64,000 nt of DNA from Brasenia schreberi (GCA_036023115.1 JAYKKT010000074.1:5839501-5903500), one strand, 5' to 3'; counted from the stretch's first letter, positions 12,512 to 29,015 are shown. Numbers and translations: made by a program. The notes: generated by a model not told the origin, from the letters alone.

Positions 12512-12808
12512 TGAACCCACAAGGTAAAGAACCATAAGAAATACATGATCTCAATTCTTTGGTTCAAATGATCAAACACGAGAATTTGAACTAAAAGTTT
12601 CACTGATTTTCATATTTTACATTTAATATATTATTAAACATTAAATACCTTTTATTTTATCATCTCAATTATTCATCTTGAAGATTAACAATTATAATAG
12701 GTTCTTTGTACCTCTATATTTTTTTGGGTTCTTGAAATGTAGATTTTTTCTTCATAAAAAGAAAAAAAGAGAGATAGTAGTATATATTTAATTAGGTTAT
12801 GCTCAAAT
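11331..12808. other. Intergenic, no gene recognised
   Basis: Overlapping open frames on both strands at 11504-12250 show no recognisable domain, and neither is favoured. A compound microsatellite (TA)26(GA)11 lies at 12437-12510. The rest is AT-rich sequence. Confidence 0.4.
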
Positions 12809-12961
12809 CAAACAACAACAACAACTAAGCCTTTTCCTATATTAAACGGGGTCGGTTACATGGATTCTTTGTTTCCACATAGCCCTATTATGTGACATGT
12901 TAGGAGTTAACTCACAATAAGCGAGATCATTCTTTATTGTTTCTTTCCAACACTTTTGTGG
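12809..12961 (-). mobile_element. 5'-truncated RTE non-LTR retrotransposon (3' end only)
   Basis: Read on the minus strand this matches the last roughly 150 bp of the RTE copy ending at 42121, including the GTTGGAAAGAAACAATAAAG region, the ACCGACCCCGTCTAG-like word and the (TTG)n tail. It is flanked by a possible 6-bp target duplication TCAAAT at 12803-12808 and 12962-12967. Severe 5' truncation is usual for target-primed reverse transcription. Confidence 0.8.
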
Positions 12962-12967
12962 TCAAAT

Positions 12968-13619
12968 GTATGATTTAATTTTAAAAGATGAAATTTACCA
13001 TTGTATTTTATACTTTTCATTTACTGCACAATGATATATTTATTTTTTAATTAAATCGTCACCGGTAATCACACCCATCAAACATATTTTGAGTGGATTT
13101 AAGCATGAATTACTACTATCTCTGTCTTTTATATACGCGAGAGTCTTTCTACTTTATGTATGCTTGGGATTGAAATTCATGAAGAAAGAACTTAAGGTTG
13201 ACCCTTGACTGTGCCACCTGGTATTCACTTTTAAAAGAGACAGCAGCATAACCTAATTAAAGGCACACTTTGCTTGCCGAGTTGTGCGTTCACTAAAGGC
13301 TAACCAGTCACTCCAAGTAAAGGCCACAAAAAATCCAATGAAGTATGTGACTTGAGAAAAACTTTCCATGATCAGGCAACCTTTTGCAAATCCAAGCTTC
13401 TTCCATTCGCTTAATTAAGATTTGATTTTCTCTTTCATGGACTTCAATTGCTATCTGACCCACTTAGTGCGGGAAAAGGCTTGGTTTTCGGCATGAATCT
13501 CGATCCCCTAATTCTCTTAAGTAGCAAGATTCCAAGATGACTTTTACAAGCATGATCATGATAATCAGGTGTGTCTTTGCTCAAACTTGTATATGCTGAA
13601 TGAACCAAGCATATCAATG

Positions 13620-13684
<65 letters not shown>

Positions 13685-14446
13685 CACACACAAGTGTGTG
13701 TGTGTTGTAACTAAGTGGAATTTGGATCAATGTTAAATTTGTATATGATGAATCAACCAAGCAGATTGATATCATACACACTCGTCTACACACATGCACT
13801 CACGCACAACTCACATACACACATAGTATACAAATATAAATATATATAGATGTATGTATGTATAATATGGTTATATTAAAGTTTTGGACAATGAAAGGCA
13901 AAGCATCTCAACGTTTTGAAATCATCACCAGAATATAAATATCATGATTTGCATATTATCTCAAAACTTTTGTAATACCTTTCTTATCTTTTTGTATCAG
14001 TTAACATTGCAAGGGACTTAGAATTTCTAAAAAGTAAATATTTTTGATAAATATTTATGACGAAAGCTAAAATGTGAAAGCAACTGTATTTGGTTTCTTG
14101 ATATTTATATGCAATACTGTTTTATGTATCTTGTAAATATTCCTAGTTTATCACCAACCTATATTAGTGAATCCCTAATCCCAAAGACACAATTGAAATG
14201 TATGTTATGTCTGATTATGCTTTAAAATATGATTTCATTAACCAGTATTGGTAGGTCGAAGCTCCGGTATGTAGTCACTCCGGTGAGTGATTGGTTTTGA
14301 CTGTCGTACCCTAGATTTCTGGCTCCCCGGAGTGGAAGCCTGTCTGAGATATTTGAAGTATCATTGCTTTCTAATGGGAGAAGTTTTATTTATGATCTCA
14401 TGGTTATGATGAACATAAATTTGCTAACATCAACATTCAATGTTTT
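12968..14446. other. Intergenic, AT-rich, no gene recognised
   Basis: The stretch contains a (TA)15(GA)14 microsatellite at 13621-13678 and AT-rich unique sequence. No domain-bearing frame was found on either strand. Confidence 0.4.
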
Positions 14447-14575
14447 CCACCCAGAGCATTAGCTCAACGGTAGGGCGCTCTAGCAGTGTTACTGCTGGCG
14501 GGAGTTTGACTCCCAAAGGGTGCATGTGTGTTTTAGGTTTCGGCCTCCTCTTGTACTCCCTTCAAAAAAAAGGAA
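14447..14575 (+). mobile_element. tRNA-derived SINE-like element
   Basis: An internal RNA polymerase III promoter is visible: an A-box-like TAGCTCAACGG at 14460-14470 and a B-box-like AGTTTGACTCC at 14503-14513, 33 bp apart as in a tRNA. The head resembles a decayed tRNA gene but lacks a convincing cloverleaf. It is followed by a short body, TTTAGGTTTCGGCCTCC, and a purine-rich A tail. Similar tail words occur at about 48.5 kb and 61.9 kb, suggesting a family. Confidence 0.55.
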
Positions 14576-17438
<2,863 letters not shown>

Positions 17439-20400
17439 TCATGGTCTAGCATAAACTGATTTAGCAATGTCTAGATGATTCAGGCGGCATGTACCGAGAA
17501 GAAATTCCGGGAGTTCATCTGCAGTATTTGCCTGAGACAAGAATTACCTCATTGGTTTAATACAAGCTAAATCAGCAGCATTCCATAGATTTAAACATAG
17601 ATAAGATACGACAAACAGAAAAACATTTTACAGAACTTTCAGGGATATTAAGGAATAAGTAGGACTAAATGTTTACAACACATGACAGGGGAGCTAAGCT
17701 ATACGTAACAGGTGCAAAGGAATCATATAGAACATGAATGTTCAATGCAAAAAGCCCACGTAGTCCAGGATCAAAATGCGGCACTACTAAGGTTGAAGTT
17801 TCTTTTGGCTAGTGGCAGGTTTAACCAAGTAGTGTCAGCATTGACCTAGGAGCAGCTTTGTTTTGAATTGAATCGAAGTGCCAGGTGATGGACTTGGGTC
17901 CATGAATTTTTTACGTAAATTTACGTAGAGGAAACTCTTACCTGTATTAGAAATGCCATTTCAATAACAAGGTTGCTCAGGTAACCAAGAACCAATCCCA
18001 CAACACCTCTTGCGACAGTTGATGAACCAATGTCAACTCCAAGCTGAAAAAGTGAATTACACATTTAGAGATCTACATTCTAATGGGAAGAGGAAAGCTT
18101 TATTTTGTCATGCTATAGTTCAGACCGACCTCTGCTCATGCATGTAGTAGTGGATCATCATGTCAATTACACATATAGACACAAACACAAAAAGAGAAAT
18201 ACATTCTAACTAAAATAGAGTTTTCACCAGGTGTTACGGTAGCTGTATTCCAGAGAACATGTGCATGCATGTATGCAAACATGCACACGTGTTTGTGGGT
18301 ATTTGTGAAGGCCCACCTACTGCTCAAACCAAGGTTGATCTAAGACCACCTAAGCAGCAAATCCAGTTTGTGGCTTGGTTGAACTATATATACTGGACAG
18401 TCCAATCACCCAACAGATCAAGTTTACCATTGGGGCATTCAGGCAGTATCCTGGAACCCAGTTGATGAATTCAAAGTAGTGGTAATGTATGCTTTCACGG
18501 GCACATGAGATACTTTTTTTTTTGCCTGGCTCAAGAATCTGTAATCCAAGCTTTAGGCAAATTTCCGCATGTCATGACTGCAGTGCATGCTTATGTTTCT
18601 GTGTGAACTGTGAACACCTATAAGTATAAGCACAATGATGTACCTCCAAGTAGTTTTTCCCATGAAAGTAGTTTATTTCCAGAGCTTGCCCAAGTATGCA
18701 TGCGTTTTTTCCAACACTCTGTTTGACAATCCAAGGCCCCTGAGAGTGCCAGAAACAAGATCAGAAAACTCATCACCTCTGGTGTTGAATATGGTAATAA
18801 AGGGTAGCCAACTAAACCTTTGAAATATATGGTATTAGCTTGAATCTGGAGTTCCTGTAAGCATCATCTCCTTTTATGAAGTTTTCAAGCAATGGTGTTT
18901 TCTCCAGTGGCGAGTCCATCATGTAGTACAGTGCCAAAGAGTATGTAGTAGAACCAGGAACCTGAATAAGGACACTACGTTAATTCCTGAGGCAACGGGA
19001 AAAAGGGGAACAACAATAAACTACATAAGTTAGGAAGAAACCTGTATATTAACAATGAAGAAAAACTCACTACGACCTTGTTCTGCATATTTCTGCATAT
19101 TCATGTATCGATTAGTAATAAAGATAAACAACTGTTAACAATCGCTACAAGAAAGGATTTGTAGCATTGGATCACCTGAACAATACTTCCAGGACGGCCT
19201 GCAAGATCATCTTCTCGTCTATCCGACTTTATCCAATCGGCACCAACCATTTTCATTAAGGTACTTTTTGCCTTGATCTGGCATGGAGGAGCTTGAATTG
19301 GTAAGCAACTATGAAACTAAAGCACCCAATGGCACAAGGGCATTCTTAAAGGGTTGACCCTTGTCTAAAATTTCTCTGCCATAGGCAAGAGACTTTTCCA
19401 TTAGAAGGAATCCCTTTGGACACCAATATTACCTTTGTCCGATCATGGAGATAATGTTTTCCACGGATGAGAAATGTTGCAGGATCTGTAGTTGTCCAAC
19501 TGCATAGTGTAGAACAACTAGGATCTTCTGACAGAGTGCTCCCATAGCAGCAGGATGAATCCTCTTCCTCCGTAGCCTCTCTCAAATCTATGTAACCCCC
19601 CCGCTGGACTGGCATACAGAATACCTTAAATCGAGAACTACCCTAGACAACCAGAAAAGTACATAAAAGCAAAAAAAAAAAAAACAATATTTACCAGCCA
19701 AATCATGCAATTTCTTAACAAAAACAGCAGCCGTTGATAGCTTCTGATAACTTGTGTCTGGCACCTGTTTCTTGTTACATCATCAAACAAAATAAAGCTC
19801 TAATCCCATTGTCACTTTCTTCAACTCACAAATTACAATATCAACACACTAGCAAACACATGAATGAGAAGCACGAATCATCAATTATTCAAGAATAAGA
19901 ACTAGATTGATCTATCAATTTCATCAATAACGTATGGTCAATGTGACAGGGAAGATGGAAAAGAAGGATAAGCATATCAATCTATGGATTTGGCTACAAC
20001 TATCACAAACTTGTATCAAAGAATTCATCAGCTAGCACCTTTTCTCTGTTGGTAACTTTCACTTGAAAACCTACGTACAGGAAAACCTTGCTACATATTA
20101 TAAAGAGAGCCTTGAATACTTTTGTAGATCTTCTTATGTCTAAAACAGGTGCGGGCACAGGAAACATGAAAACATGGCTTATTCAATGACCAGCCTAGAC
20201 TTGAAAAGAGAACTTTTTGCTTAAAGGGGGAAAGGTAAGAGTTTTTTTTACGTGAAAGCCGCGACATGGTATATAAGGGATTACTGGAACGACAATACAC
20301 ACAAGCAATGTATTTGGGTTTACTACCTGAGGTTGCTTCATATTTGCAGCATCAGAAGACCAAGTGTTTTCAGACTGTGACATCAAGTGCTCTGAGTCAA

Positions 20401-23006
20401 GTTCAAAGTACTCATAGTCTGATGGTTCGGGGACATCAAAAAATTCATCTGCTGCATCACCCAGTTGAAGGAAAGATCCAGTCAGATTTGGTTTGACAAA
20501 CTTCTCTTCCTGCACTTCTTCTGCAAATGTTTCCAGAGTTGGCACACATGGAATTGAAGGTTGAAGTTCGACTTTGATGTCCTCCTTTTCACTTTGTGGC
20601 TCTGGCAATTCAATGCGTCTTGTCAATTCATCTGATGAGAAACCAGTGCACAGGTAACTTCCTGGTTTCGCATTGAACATTTCCCTCAAAGCTACAAAGA
20701 AAAAGATGAGCACAGTTAAAGCCTACAAGTAGTTGGTGCCAAACTGTAGAGCGCAAAAAGAGGACAGAAATCAAGTTAACAGAAGATCACCTGCAATTCT
20801 TTCTGTCATTCTAATTGTAATGGATCTTGCACAAGATTTAAAAAAGTATGATTTCCAAAATTTCCAGTCAATAGCTAACATGTGCTTGACAACTGACCGT
20901 CTTCCCTGATTCAGTGGAGATATTATGTAGCCCCCACCTGAAAAACAAAATGGGGAATTACATCTCTAAGGATCTCTTCCTTAAATTTCATGAAATAGAA
21001 CTGCTGCACGGTCATTATCTTTAATCCCATCAAAGCATACATTACTTTTAAGGCATGCTCGAACACAGTGCTTTTCAGGCAAGCATTTCTTGTGAAACAC
21101 TGAATGGTACAGAATCACTGCAAGAAAAATGTTTCAATTGCTCAGGACAAACTATATCAGGGAACTAGATGGTCAAAAATATTTCTTTAGAATTTTACCA
21201 TATGTCCCATCATCCTCTCTCCTCCAATACCTTCGCAACAAGAAATCTCGTGACTTCATTCCCCTGAAGACATAAGAAGAACATAGACAGAACAAGGCCG
21301 TTTAATAAGATCTAAAATGGAATGGACAAATAAATGGTTCTTTTTGTTAATTTAAAATCAGTTAAAAATCTGACCAAGGTAACCAGTCGTTCTTCATCTC
21401 TACATGAATGATATCTGTGTGGCCATCAATGTGCTCAACCAATGTATCCTTTGAAAAACAAAAGTCCCACCTGCAAAAGAGAGTTGGTTGCCATAAAACA
21501 GATATCTTATTCTTTTCTACTCCTAGTATCACTAGTTCGCTACAATTCAAAGAGATAATGAACATGTTAAGAATAATACTCTGATCTTGATGCATCAAGG
21601 GACATGACTGTCTGAAAGACGACCTCTGAAGTTGCATCGACCACCCCAACTGCCATTATAGCTGGATGATCATCACAATGCTGAGGACATGTAACCATGT
21701 TCGCATTTCAATCAGGATGCACTTTTTTTCCTCACAAATACTCTAAGATTAAAAGACTACCTCTCCAAGGAAGTCACTGTCTCTGGCCTCCTTGAAAAAC
21801 CGTAAACCTGAGGGAACCACAAATCTGAGCATAGATGTTTATTGACTTTGCAGCAATGAGAAAAATCTGCTTACCATTTTGACAACCAAATATAGTCCAC
21901 GGGGATGGTGCTATAACATCTGCTGTTGCAGGATCAGCATGTATTGATGAACAACCGGTCCAATCCAGACCTTTTGCGAGAAAAGATGACAGACAGAGAT
22001 TATATTTCTCAAATCACATAGTTAAGAACATAAGCAATACCAAGACTACAAATATCCAAACTGAATAATTTACGTACTGGAAAGTTTTAAAGCTTATCTA
22101 CAACAGTTTGGTTAACAACTATTCGTTTATTGTTTGATCAGTTGGTTAAACACATTGATGTGAATGCACTGAACCTTCTTTTAACTTATATTATCCCAAT
22201 ATGATCATGATTGAGAATTTAGCTGGTATTGGGTTATTAATTTAGCTCCTTACGATGCAGTAAATGAAAGGGATAACAAACCAAAATCTTAAATGAAGAA
22301 AGCAGATTGGGTTGGACTGAATAAACTGTATAGGTATCCAATGGATGAGATAATTTGTTTGGAGAACCATGAGTCTTTCTATTATTTAATCTATTGTTTG
22401 AACATACAGATTATGGGCTTGGTAGACATCACTTGAAAATAATGTGCGAGGATATAGATACCAATCCATGAATCTACTGTCACTGTGAGTGCTCTTGTAT
22501 GATGTATGTGGGTGTGCAACCTGTGCATGTCGGCGGGTGGAGCATAAATTGAAATAGACCCATTCTAACTCTAACCTCCAAGGTTACATTTGTTTTCTGT
22601 TTGATACTTATGAGATAATCCAAAACTAATAGTTTAACTCTAGTTTCACAAATAGATAGCTTCTCTTATATTAAGTTAACAAGTTTCTCTACATAGAACT
22701 TGGCCTCAATTGAGCAGTTAAGATGAATGTTTTGTACATTTTTAAAGGATGCTGTTAAAAGCATGGATGAAACAAGAAAAGTGAGTAATGTCTTCGAGAT
22801 ACCAAAAGGATGATCAAAGAGCAGAAATATAAATAGGACATATTGAAAGCATAATGGATTGCTCTCCCATACCAAATGAATATGTTCGGTCACTCCTCTT
22901 GCTACGTTTCAACCTGCCACATCATTATTGAATAGGAGTTAAATAAATGCTCCTCACTTGAGAAATAGGACATCCGTAATGTATGCTCAGTTATGCATGT
23001 TTTCTT

Positions 23007-23083
<77 letters not shown>

Positions 23084-25127
23084 ATATGTTTGCTGCCATC
23101 TTATATTGTCAGAATGATATAGTTTGTGTATTGCTCATGATTCAGGAACCAAGTTTGAAAAATGATGATCTATAGCAGGGGAAATAAATGGACAGGCCTG
23201 AGAGAGGCTAGTACCTGAAATACTGTTGATTGCTTTTGGAATAAATCAGACGCTTATCTCCTTGATTTGGATACTCCTGGGAATTTAAGAATCATGGCTC
23301 AGGCTTCCAGTCGCCTGTAAATTTCATGAGAGGTCTATAAGAGAAGCGATGTAGAGCAGTCATACCTTCATCGCTGCCTCTTTGAATGAACGTATCCATC
23401 TGGCTGCTTCCTCTGAACTCCTTGCTCCCAACTGTGTTAAATTGCCAAATCACACTTCACTGCTTGCTATAATTAAGCACCAAAATGGAAATTTGAATAT
23501 TAAGAAACACTAGAAACATGAAAAGCTGCCAGGCATACCTTAAGTCTATCATTGTGATCAGATGAATTATAAAGTGTAAAAATGAAGAACACCTGCAAGG
23601 AAAGCTGATTTATTAGTTGAACTGATGGCATTTATATAATAGCAAAAGGAAATGATGGGCCACTAAAAAGCAAGTAAAAATAATGTTACCTTCCTGTGAA
23701 TGTTTTCTCGACCATTGTCTGTAACACGTATAGAGGAATCAATAAGTGCACTTCTCGTAGGATCCTGAGAAACCATAATACAAATACTACACATTAGAAT
23801 TCCAAAATGAGTTTGACATGGGGGCTGGTTTCTCTTAAAAGGTAGCATGGATATAACATATGTCCAACAAGAATAAATGTCAAATGATTAAGTTCCAGAA
23901 CTAAGGAAAATTTGAACTGCCAAGCTCATGTAGTAGTGTTACATCATGAACCATATGCATCATCATTGTGTACGATAAGAAAAGATGCAGATTATACCTT
24001 CTTTCTTTAGAAGAGTTCAAGATTTAAAATTCAAGGTGATGGAAATCAATATCGAATTGTATCATTGGTGTTGCCATGCTGTCAATTTCCACTAAATTGT
24101 AGAATTTACGTAAGGCATAAAACAGATTCTAACCAGAATCCAGACTATGATTTGGTGGTGCAGAAAAGACCGTTCCTTGACAATGACACAATTCAAAAGG
24201 ACCAAGCAAAATTGAATTATTTCATAAACTTGTTGACAGATGTTGAAGTTCACAAATTCATTTGCCTATTAGACCCCAAGAAATTCAGCACAAACCATGA
24301 CAAAATAAGAAATTCACTGATCTTCATGAAAAACGAACAATGAAGTAAAAAAAGGAAATATCTGATTAAGCGATCTTCAAGAAGATCCCAACTAATAGTT
24401 AAATGACAGAATCTTGCCTTTATTTGGAAACAGGCTGACCAATAAGGAATAAGAATCACCAAGTCCATAAAGGAGAGACAAAAATAAATAATCAAGACAA
24501 TGTCTCAGCCATCAAAACTGAAACACTGATTATTACCATCGTCAACAAGCAGAGCAAGAACAAATTTTCAGAGAGTCCAATAAAAAGAACAATAGTTCTC
24601 TGAAATGCACAACTAAAAAGGCCAGCCCAAACAAAACGAATCCTGAAAATAGTTCTCAACAAGAGCGTTTGACATCAATTCTACCCAGATGACAATATTT
24701 GCTAAAAGTTGCTCACAAACTCAGCCCACCTTCTACGGGCATGAAAAGAGAAGGCAATAACAACAAAACAATTATATCAGTTTGCCTTTTCCTAAGAAAT
24801 AGGAATACCAGTATCGAGAAGATGGAAAAATGGACATGCATCTAGAAACACCGTAAAGCCAAACACTCAATCGCATGAATCATTCTCAACAAACCCAAAT
24901 TTCAGATTCACAGAAATCAAATGAAGAACAAAAAGAATAATCAACCGCAAGGGTACCTCTTTTCTTGAGACAGGCATATATTTGAAGCACTTCAGGCAAT
25001 TTTCTTGGAGCACAAAGTATCTTTTCCTTGAAGATTGTAGCCCGAATCTGTTAGACCGTATGAGATACAGCCATCCTTCCATTTTCGCTTCACCATCGGA
25101 GGCACCCATCTCAGTTCCTCCCACCAT
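17439..25127 (-). CDS. PH-START-EDR2 (DUF1336) domain protein, EDR2-like
   Basis: Twenty-two exons on the complement strand: 25127-24957, 23764-23690, 23592-23539, 23431-23366, 23276-23215, 22913-22873, 21970-21875, 21807-21761, 21680-21580, 21470-21375, 21263-21199, 21117-21046, 20937-20791, 20691-20327, 19764-19695, 19608-19433, 19277-19176, 19092-19042, 18961-18818, 18739-18644, 18043-17942, 17531-17439. All introns read GT-AG and the phases close to 763 codons. A PH domain (about residues 15-125) contains KMEGWLYLIRSN and ends in AARWIRSF. A START lipid-binding domain (about 155-370) contains GVVDATSE and DGHTDIIHVEM. The EDR2 C-terminal domain (about 510-745) contains EFFFIVNIQVPGSTTYSL and RFKLIPYISKG. 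EDR2 itself binds PI4P at membranes and restrains salicylate-linked cell death. This protein is closer to the EDR2-like PH-START branch, whose role is less known. A second ATG at codon 7 (MGASDGE) may be the true start, giving 757 residues. Confidence 0.92.
23008..23082. repeat. Compound microsatellite (GT)n(AG)n in intron 5 of the EDR2-like gene
   Basis: GT dinucleotides at 23008-23040 switch directly to AG dinucleotides at 23041-23082. The tract lies between exon 5 (ends 23215) and exon 6 (starts 22913), so it is transcribed but removed. Confidence 0.97.
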
Positions 25128-25770
25128 TCTCTTTCTTCCCCTCTTGCCTTGGCTCTACAACATCACCATCATAAATATACCAAAAATTTAATGTATATGT
25201 TGACACCCTCGGTTAAATTAAAAGAGGACCCATTTCTGATTTCCCCCGGTAAGGGAATCGACGAATCATTCACGGCCTGGATTCCCACCTTCGACCTGAG
25301 AATGTCAGGTGAAGGGGACAACCAGACAATCTCTCCCCACAATGCTATCATTTTGGTTGACGGTGGTGTTTGATTAATATACTTTTGCAAATAGCATATT
25401 TACTGGCGTTTAATAAGGGTAACTACCCATTGTTGTTTGTATCCTTGTTGTCATCACTTTGTTAATGTCACGTAGGCCACGAAGATTGACCTCCAACCGC
25501 TAAATTTGAATTTCCTTTTTTATTTGAGAAAATTAGGATTGCAATCTAAATAAAGAATGTCTCCAGGTAGGCGGCCAAGGGCTCGATTGGGGGATAACGG
25601 GAATTGAGGACGTCTCAAAACCCTTTTTTTTCTCGAGTTGAATAATATGTATCAAAAGAAATCGTGTTCCTGCTACCATCATCATCCCTGAAACACCGAA
25701 CATGGCATCACAATGAAGTGACCTACAAATTTCTGATGCTAAATGCCCACTTTGAGTTCTACCATATTAC
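25128..25770. other. Promoter side of the EDR2-like gene; no other gene
   Basis: The minus strand reads GGTATATTTATG at about 25170-25181, a weak TATA candidate that would give a very short leader. Nothing else recognisable lies here. Confidence 0.35.
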
Positions 25771-25783
25771 TTTGATCACAATA

Positions 25784-28700
25784 AAAAAGAACAACTAACC
25801 TTTTTTCCATATTAGACGGGGTTGGCTACATTGATTCGTTTTCACGTAACTCTTGATACATGTTAGCAGTTAACTCAATATAAGCTAGATCATTTTTTAT
25901 TCTTTCTTTCAAACACTTTTGAGTTCATCTTCTAACTTTTTTAATACTTTCAAAAACTATTTTTTATACATTCTTACTATTGATCTTCATTGTATATGTT
26001 CAAACCATCTTAAACAATATTCTCTTATTTTATTCTCTATTGGTGTAAATCCCAATTTGTTTCTAATAGTATGGTCTTTCCTTTTATGACCATTCATTCA
26101 TCTCAATATCTTCATTTCTACCACAAACATCTTTTGTAAATGTTGATAATTAACTACCCAACACTAATAACAATAAAACTTGACAGTCTAATTGATGATC
26201 TACAATATTTACCTTTTAACTTTAATTGTATCTTCTTGTCACAAAGAATACATGATACTCCTCTCCATTTTACCCAATCATCATTAATTCTATGCCTAAC
26301 ATCTCCATCAATTCTTCCATCACTCTTAAAAATTAACCCTAGGTATTTAAAACATTACTTCTGAGGATGCAATATATGCCAATTTTAATTTATATGTCCT
26401 CTGAAGTAACCAAATGCATTTCATATATACTGTCTTTGTTCTACTAAGTTGAAAGTCTTTACTTTCTAATGTTTCTCTCCATAGTTTTAATTTTCTATTA
26501 ACTTTTTCCTTAGACTCCTCCACTAACACAATGTCATATGCAAATAACATACACCAAAGTACTTCATCTTGAATATATTTTGTTAACTCATCAATCACTG
26601 TTATAAATAAGTATGGACTTAAAATTTATCCTTGATGTAACCCAATATTAACTTCAAAAAAGTTTGTCATTCCTTTACGAGGCCTCACACATGTTTTTGT
26701 GTCATCATACATATCTCTTATAAGGTTTATGTATGTTAATGAGATACATTTTTTTTCAAGGTTCTTTAAAAAAACATCCCTTGATACTCTATCGTAAGCT
26801 TTTTCTAAATTAATAAATATTATGTGAAAGTCTTTCTTTTTTACTCTAAAATGCTCCATAAGACATCTCAAAAGGTGAATCGCTTCAATAGTAGATATGT
26901 CTAACATAAATCTAAATTGGTTCTCTATTGCACTCGATACTTCTCTTAACCTACGTTCGATAATTCTTTCTCATAATTTTACAGTACGACTCATTAACTT
27001 GATACCCAATAATTTGCACAAATTTGAATGTCTCCCTTATTCTTTTATATAGGTATAAGTATACTCGTTTTACATTCCTTAGGCATCTTTTGGTTTATCT
27101 ATATTTCATTAAATAGTCTTGTGAGTTAAGTGATTATTGTCTCTCTTAGGATTTTCTAAACTTCAATAGAAATATTGTTTGGTCCTATAAATTTACCACC
27201 CTTCATATATTTAAGAGCCTCTTTGATTTCATTCTTTTCAATTCGTCGCTAGAAATTGTGGTTTATATACTTTTCTGATTTGACTAACTCTCCTAAGCTA
27301 ATAGTAAAATCTTTATTTTCATTAAAAACTTATAAAAATAATTTTTTCATCTATCTTTTATATCATCATTTGCCACTAGAATTTTCTCACATCTAACAAA
27401 ATTAAGATCCCTAGTTTTTCTTATCTCTATCCCTAGCTATCCTAAAAATATCTCTTTCACTTTCTTTTGGGTTGAGCTTTTTATATAAATCCTTCCAAAT
27501 TTTAACTTTTGCTTCATTCATGACCTTTTTAGTTTCTTTCTTTTCTTTCTTATAAGCCTCTAAAGTTTCACTAGTCTTCTTAACATAATATAATTTATAG
27601 CATACCCTCTTTGCCTTAATTTTATCTTGCACCACTTTACTCTACCACCAAACTTCTTTTTATACCGGTACACCTCCCTTAGATTCATCTAACACATCTT
27701 TCACCACTTTCCTAATATGTAGTCATATTGTTTTACATATCACAAAGTGTATCAACATAATTCTAAGCACCTCCTTGAAGGACTTTCTGTTTAAATATAC
27801 ATTATTTATCACTTTTGAGCTTCCACCATTTAGTATGAATAGCTCGATGCACTCTTTTATTCTTTGTTCATTTTTCTACTTGTAAATCTATAATTAAAAG
27901 TCAATGTTGAGTGGTTAATCTTTTTCCTAAAATTATCTTCTAATCTTTACAACATGATCTATCTTTTTTCTAATAAACAAGATAATCAATTTGTGTTTGT
28001 GATAAGCCACTCTTATAAGTAATTAAATGTTCATCTCGTTTTTTGAAGATTATATCGACTATAAAGAGATAAAATGCCATATCAAAATTTAAAATCTCAC
28101 TGCCTTTCTCATTTATATCTCTAAAACCAAAGTTTCCATGAATACCTTGATATCCTAATGTCTCTTTACCGATATATTTATTAAGTCTCCTCCTAAACAA
28201 ATCATCTCCCTTTATAAAATTCTTTAAATTGCCTTATCTAACTCTTCCTGAAAAACTACCTTTATAGTATCTTCTAGTCTTACTTGGGATGCGTAAGCAC
28301 AAACTATATTCAAAACCTCTGCTCCTAGTACTAATTTCAATATCATCATTCGGTTAATATATCATTGTATGTATATTACACTATCATTTAAATCTTTATT
28401 TATAATAATACCAACTATGTTTTGAGTTTTTTCTTTTATAAATATCATAATTTAAAACTTTTATCCTCAATCTCCTTTGCTTTTTTTTGCATCCCATTTT
28501 GTCTATTATAAACTTAGGATATAAATCTTTCTTCGAATCATAGTATCTACCACCCCCATTAGCTTACTCGACAATGTTTCGATATTTTAAGAACCAATAT
28601 AAATCTTATTATTTAATACTAGCTTCCTTACCCCGCATTCATTCATGCTGAAAATACGAAAACTCTCTCTCCAATTTGTTCACTACATTTAGACAACAAT

Positions 28701-29002
28701 GTAGTGAGACTAACTTCTTTATCCACACTCGTCCATGATATAAAAACCCTCTCTCGAATTGATTCACTATATCTAGAGGAAAATATAGATGCCCTTGCTT
28801 ACTTTTCAGTGTATTTGGGCTTTGAAATGTGTTGCTAAAAGAGAATGCCCCAACCCAATGCTCATAATTGTATAATCTATGATATAAAAATTTGATAAAG
28901 TTTTATGCTAACTATCGAAAGTCTAACACAATCTTCCTCTTTTATTCGGGCTTGGGACTGACCATACATGGATGATCTCTTACATAGGCGGAGTTAGATT
29001 AG
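25784..29002 (-). mobile_element. RTE-type non-LTR retrotransposon, near full length, decayed
   Basis: The element is bounded by a perfect 13-bp duplication TTTGATCACAATA at 25771-25783 and 29003-29015, which fixes its ends. Reading the minus strand, a 5' UTR (about 29002-28645) shares words with the copy starting near 38.9 kb. It is followed by an endonuclease region (LGYQGIHGNFGF at about 28160) and a reverse transcriptase region (FINLEKAYDRVSRD and NIGLHQG, 26907-26626). The C-terminal end has the CCCCGTCTAATATGG word near 25.82 kb. The frame is broken many times. The catalytic doublet is altered: LFAYDIVL replaces the usual FADD. The TTG tail has decayed to GTTGTTC plus A/T. It cannot encode an active enzyme. 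Confidence 0.9.
26347..28650 (-). pseudogene. Endonuclease/reverse transcriptase remnant of the 25.8-29.0 kb RTE
   Basis: Disconnected frames carry endonuclease (28200-27970), linker (27635-27411) and reverse transcriptase (26907-26626 and 26598-26347) pieces in the expected order. Several stops and frameshifts separate them. Residues match the 39.2-42.1 kb copy closely enough to align by eye. Confidence 0.85.
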
Positions 29003-29015
29003 TTTGATCACAATA

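Noticed and set aside
14450..14520. Possible functional tRNA gene
   Set aside because: A and B boxes are present but acceptor and anticodon stems do not pair convincingly; a SINE head explains it better.
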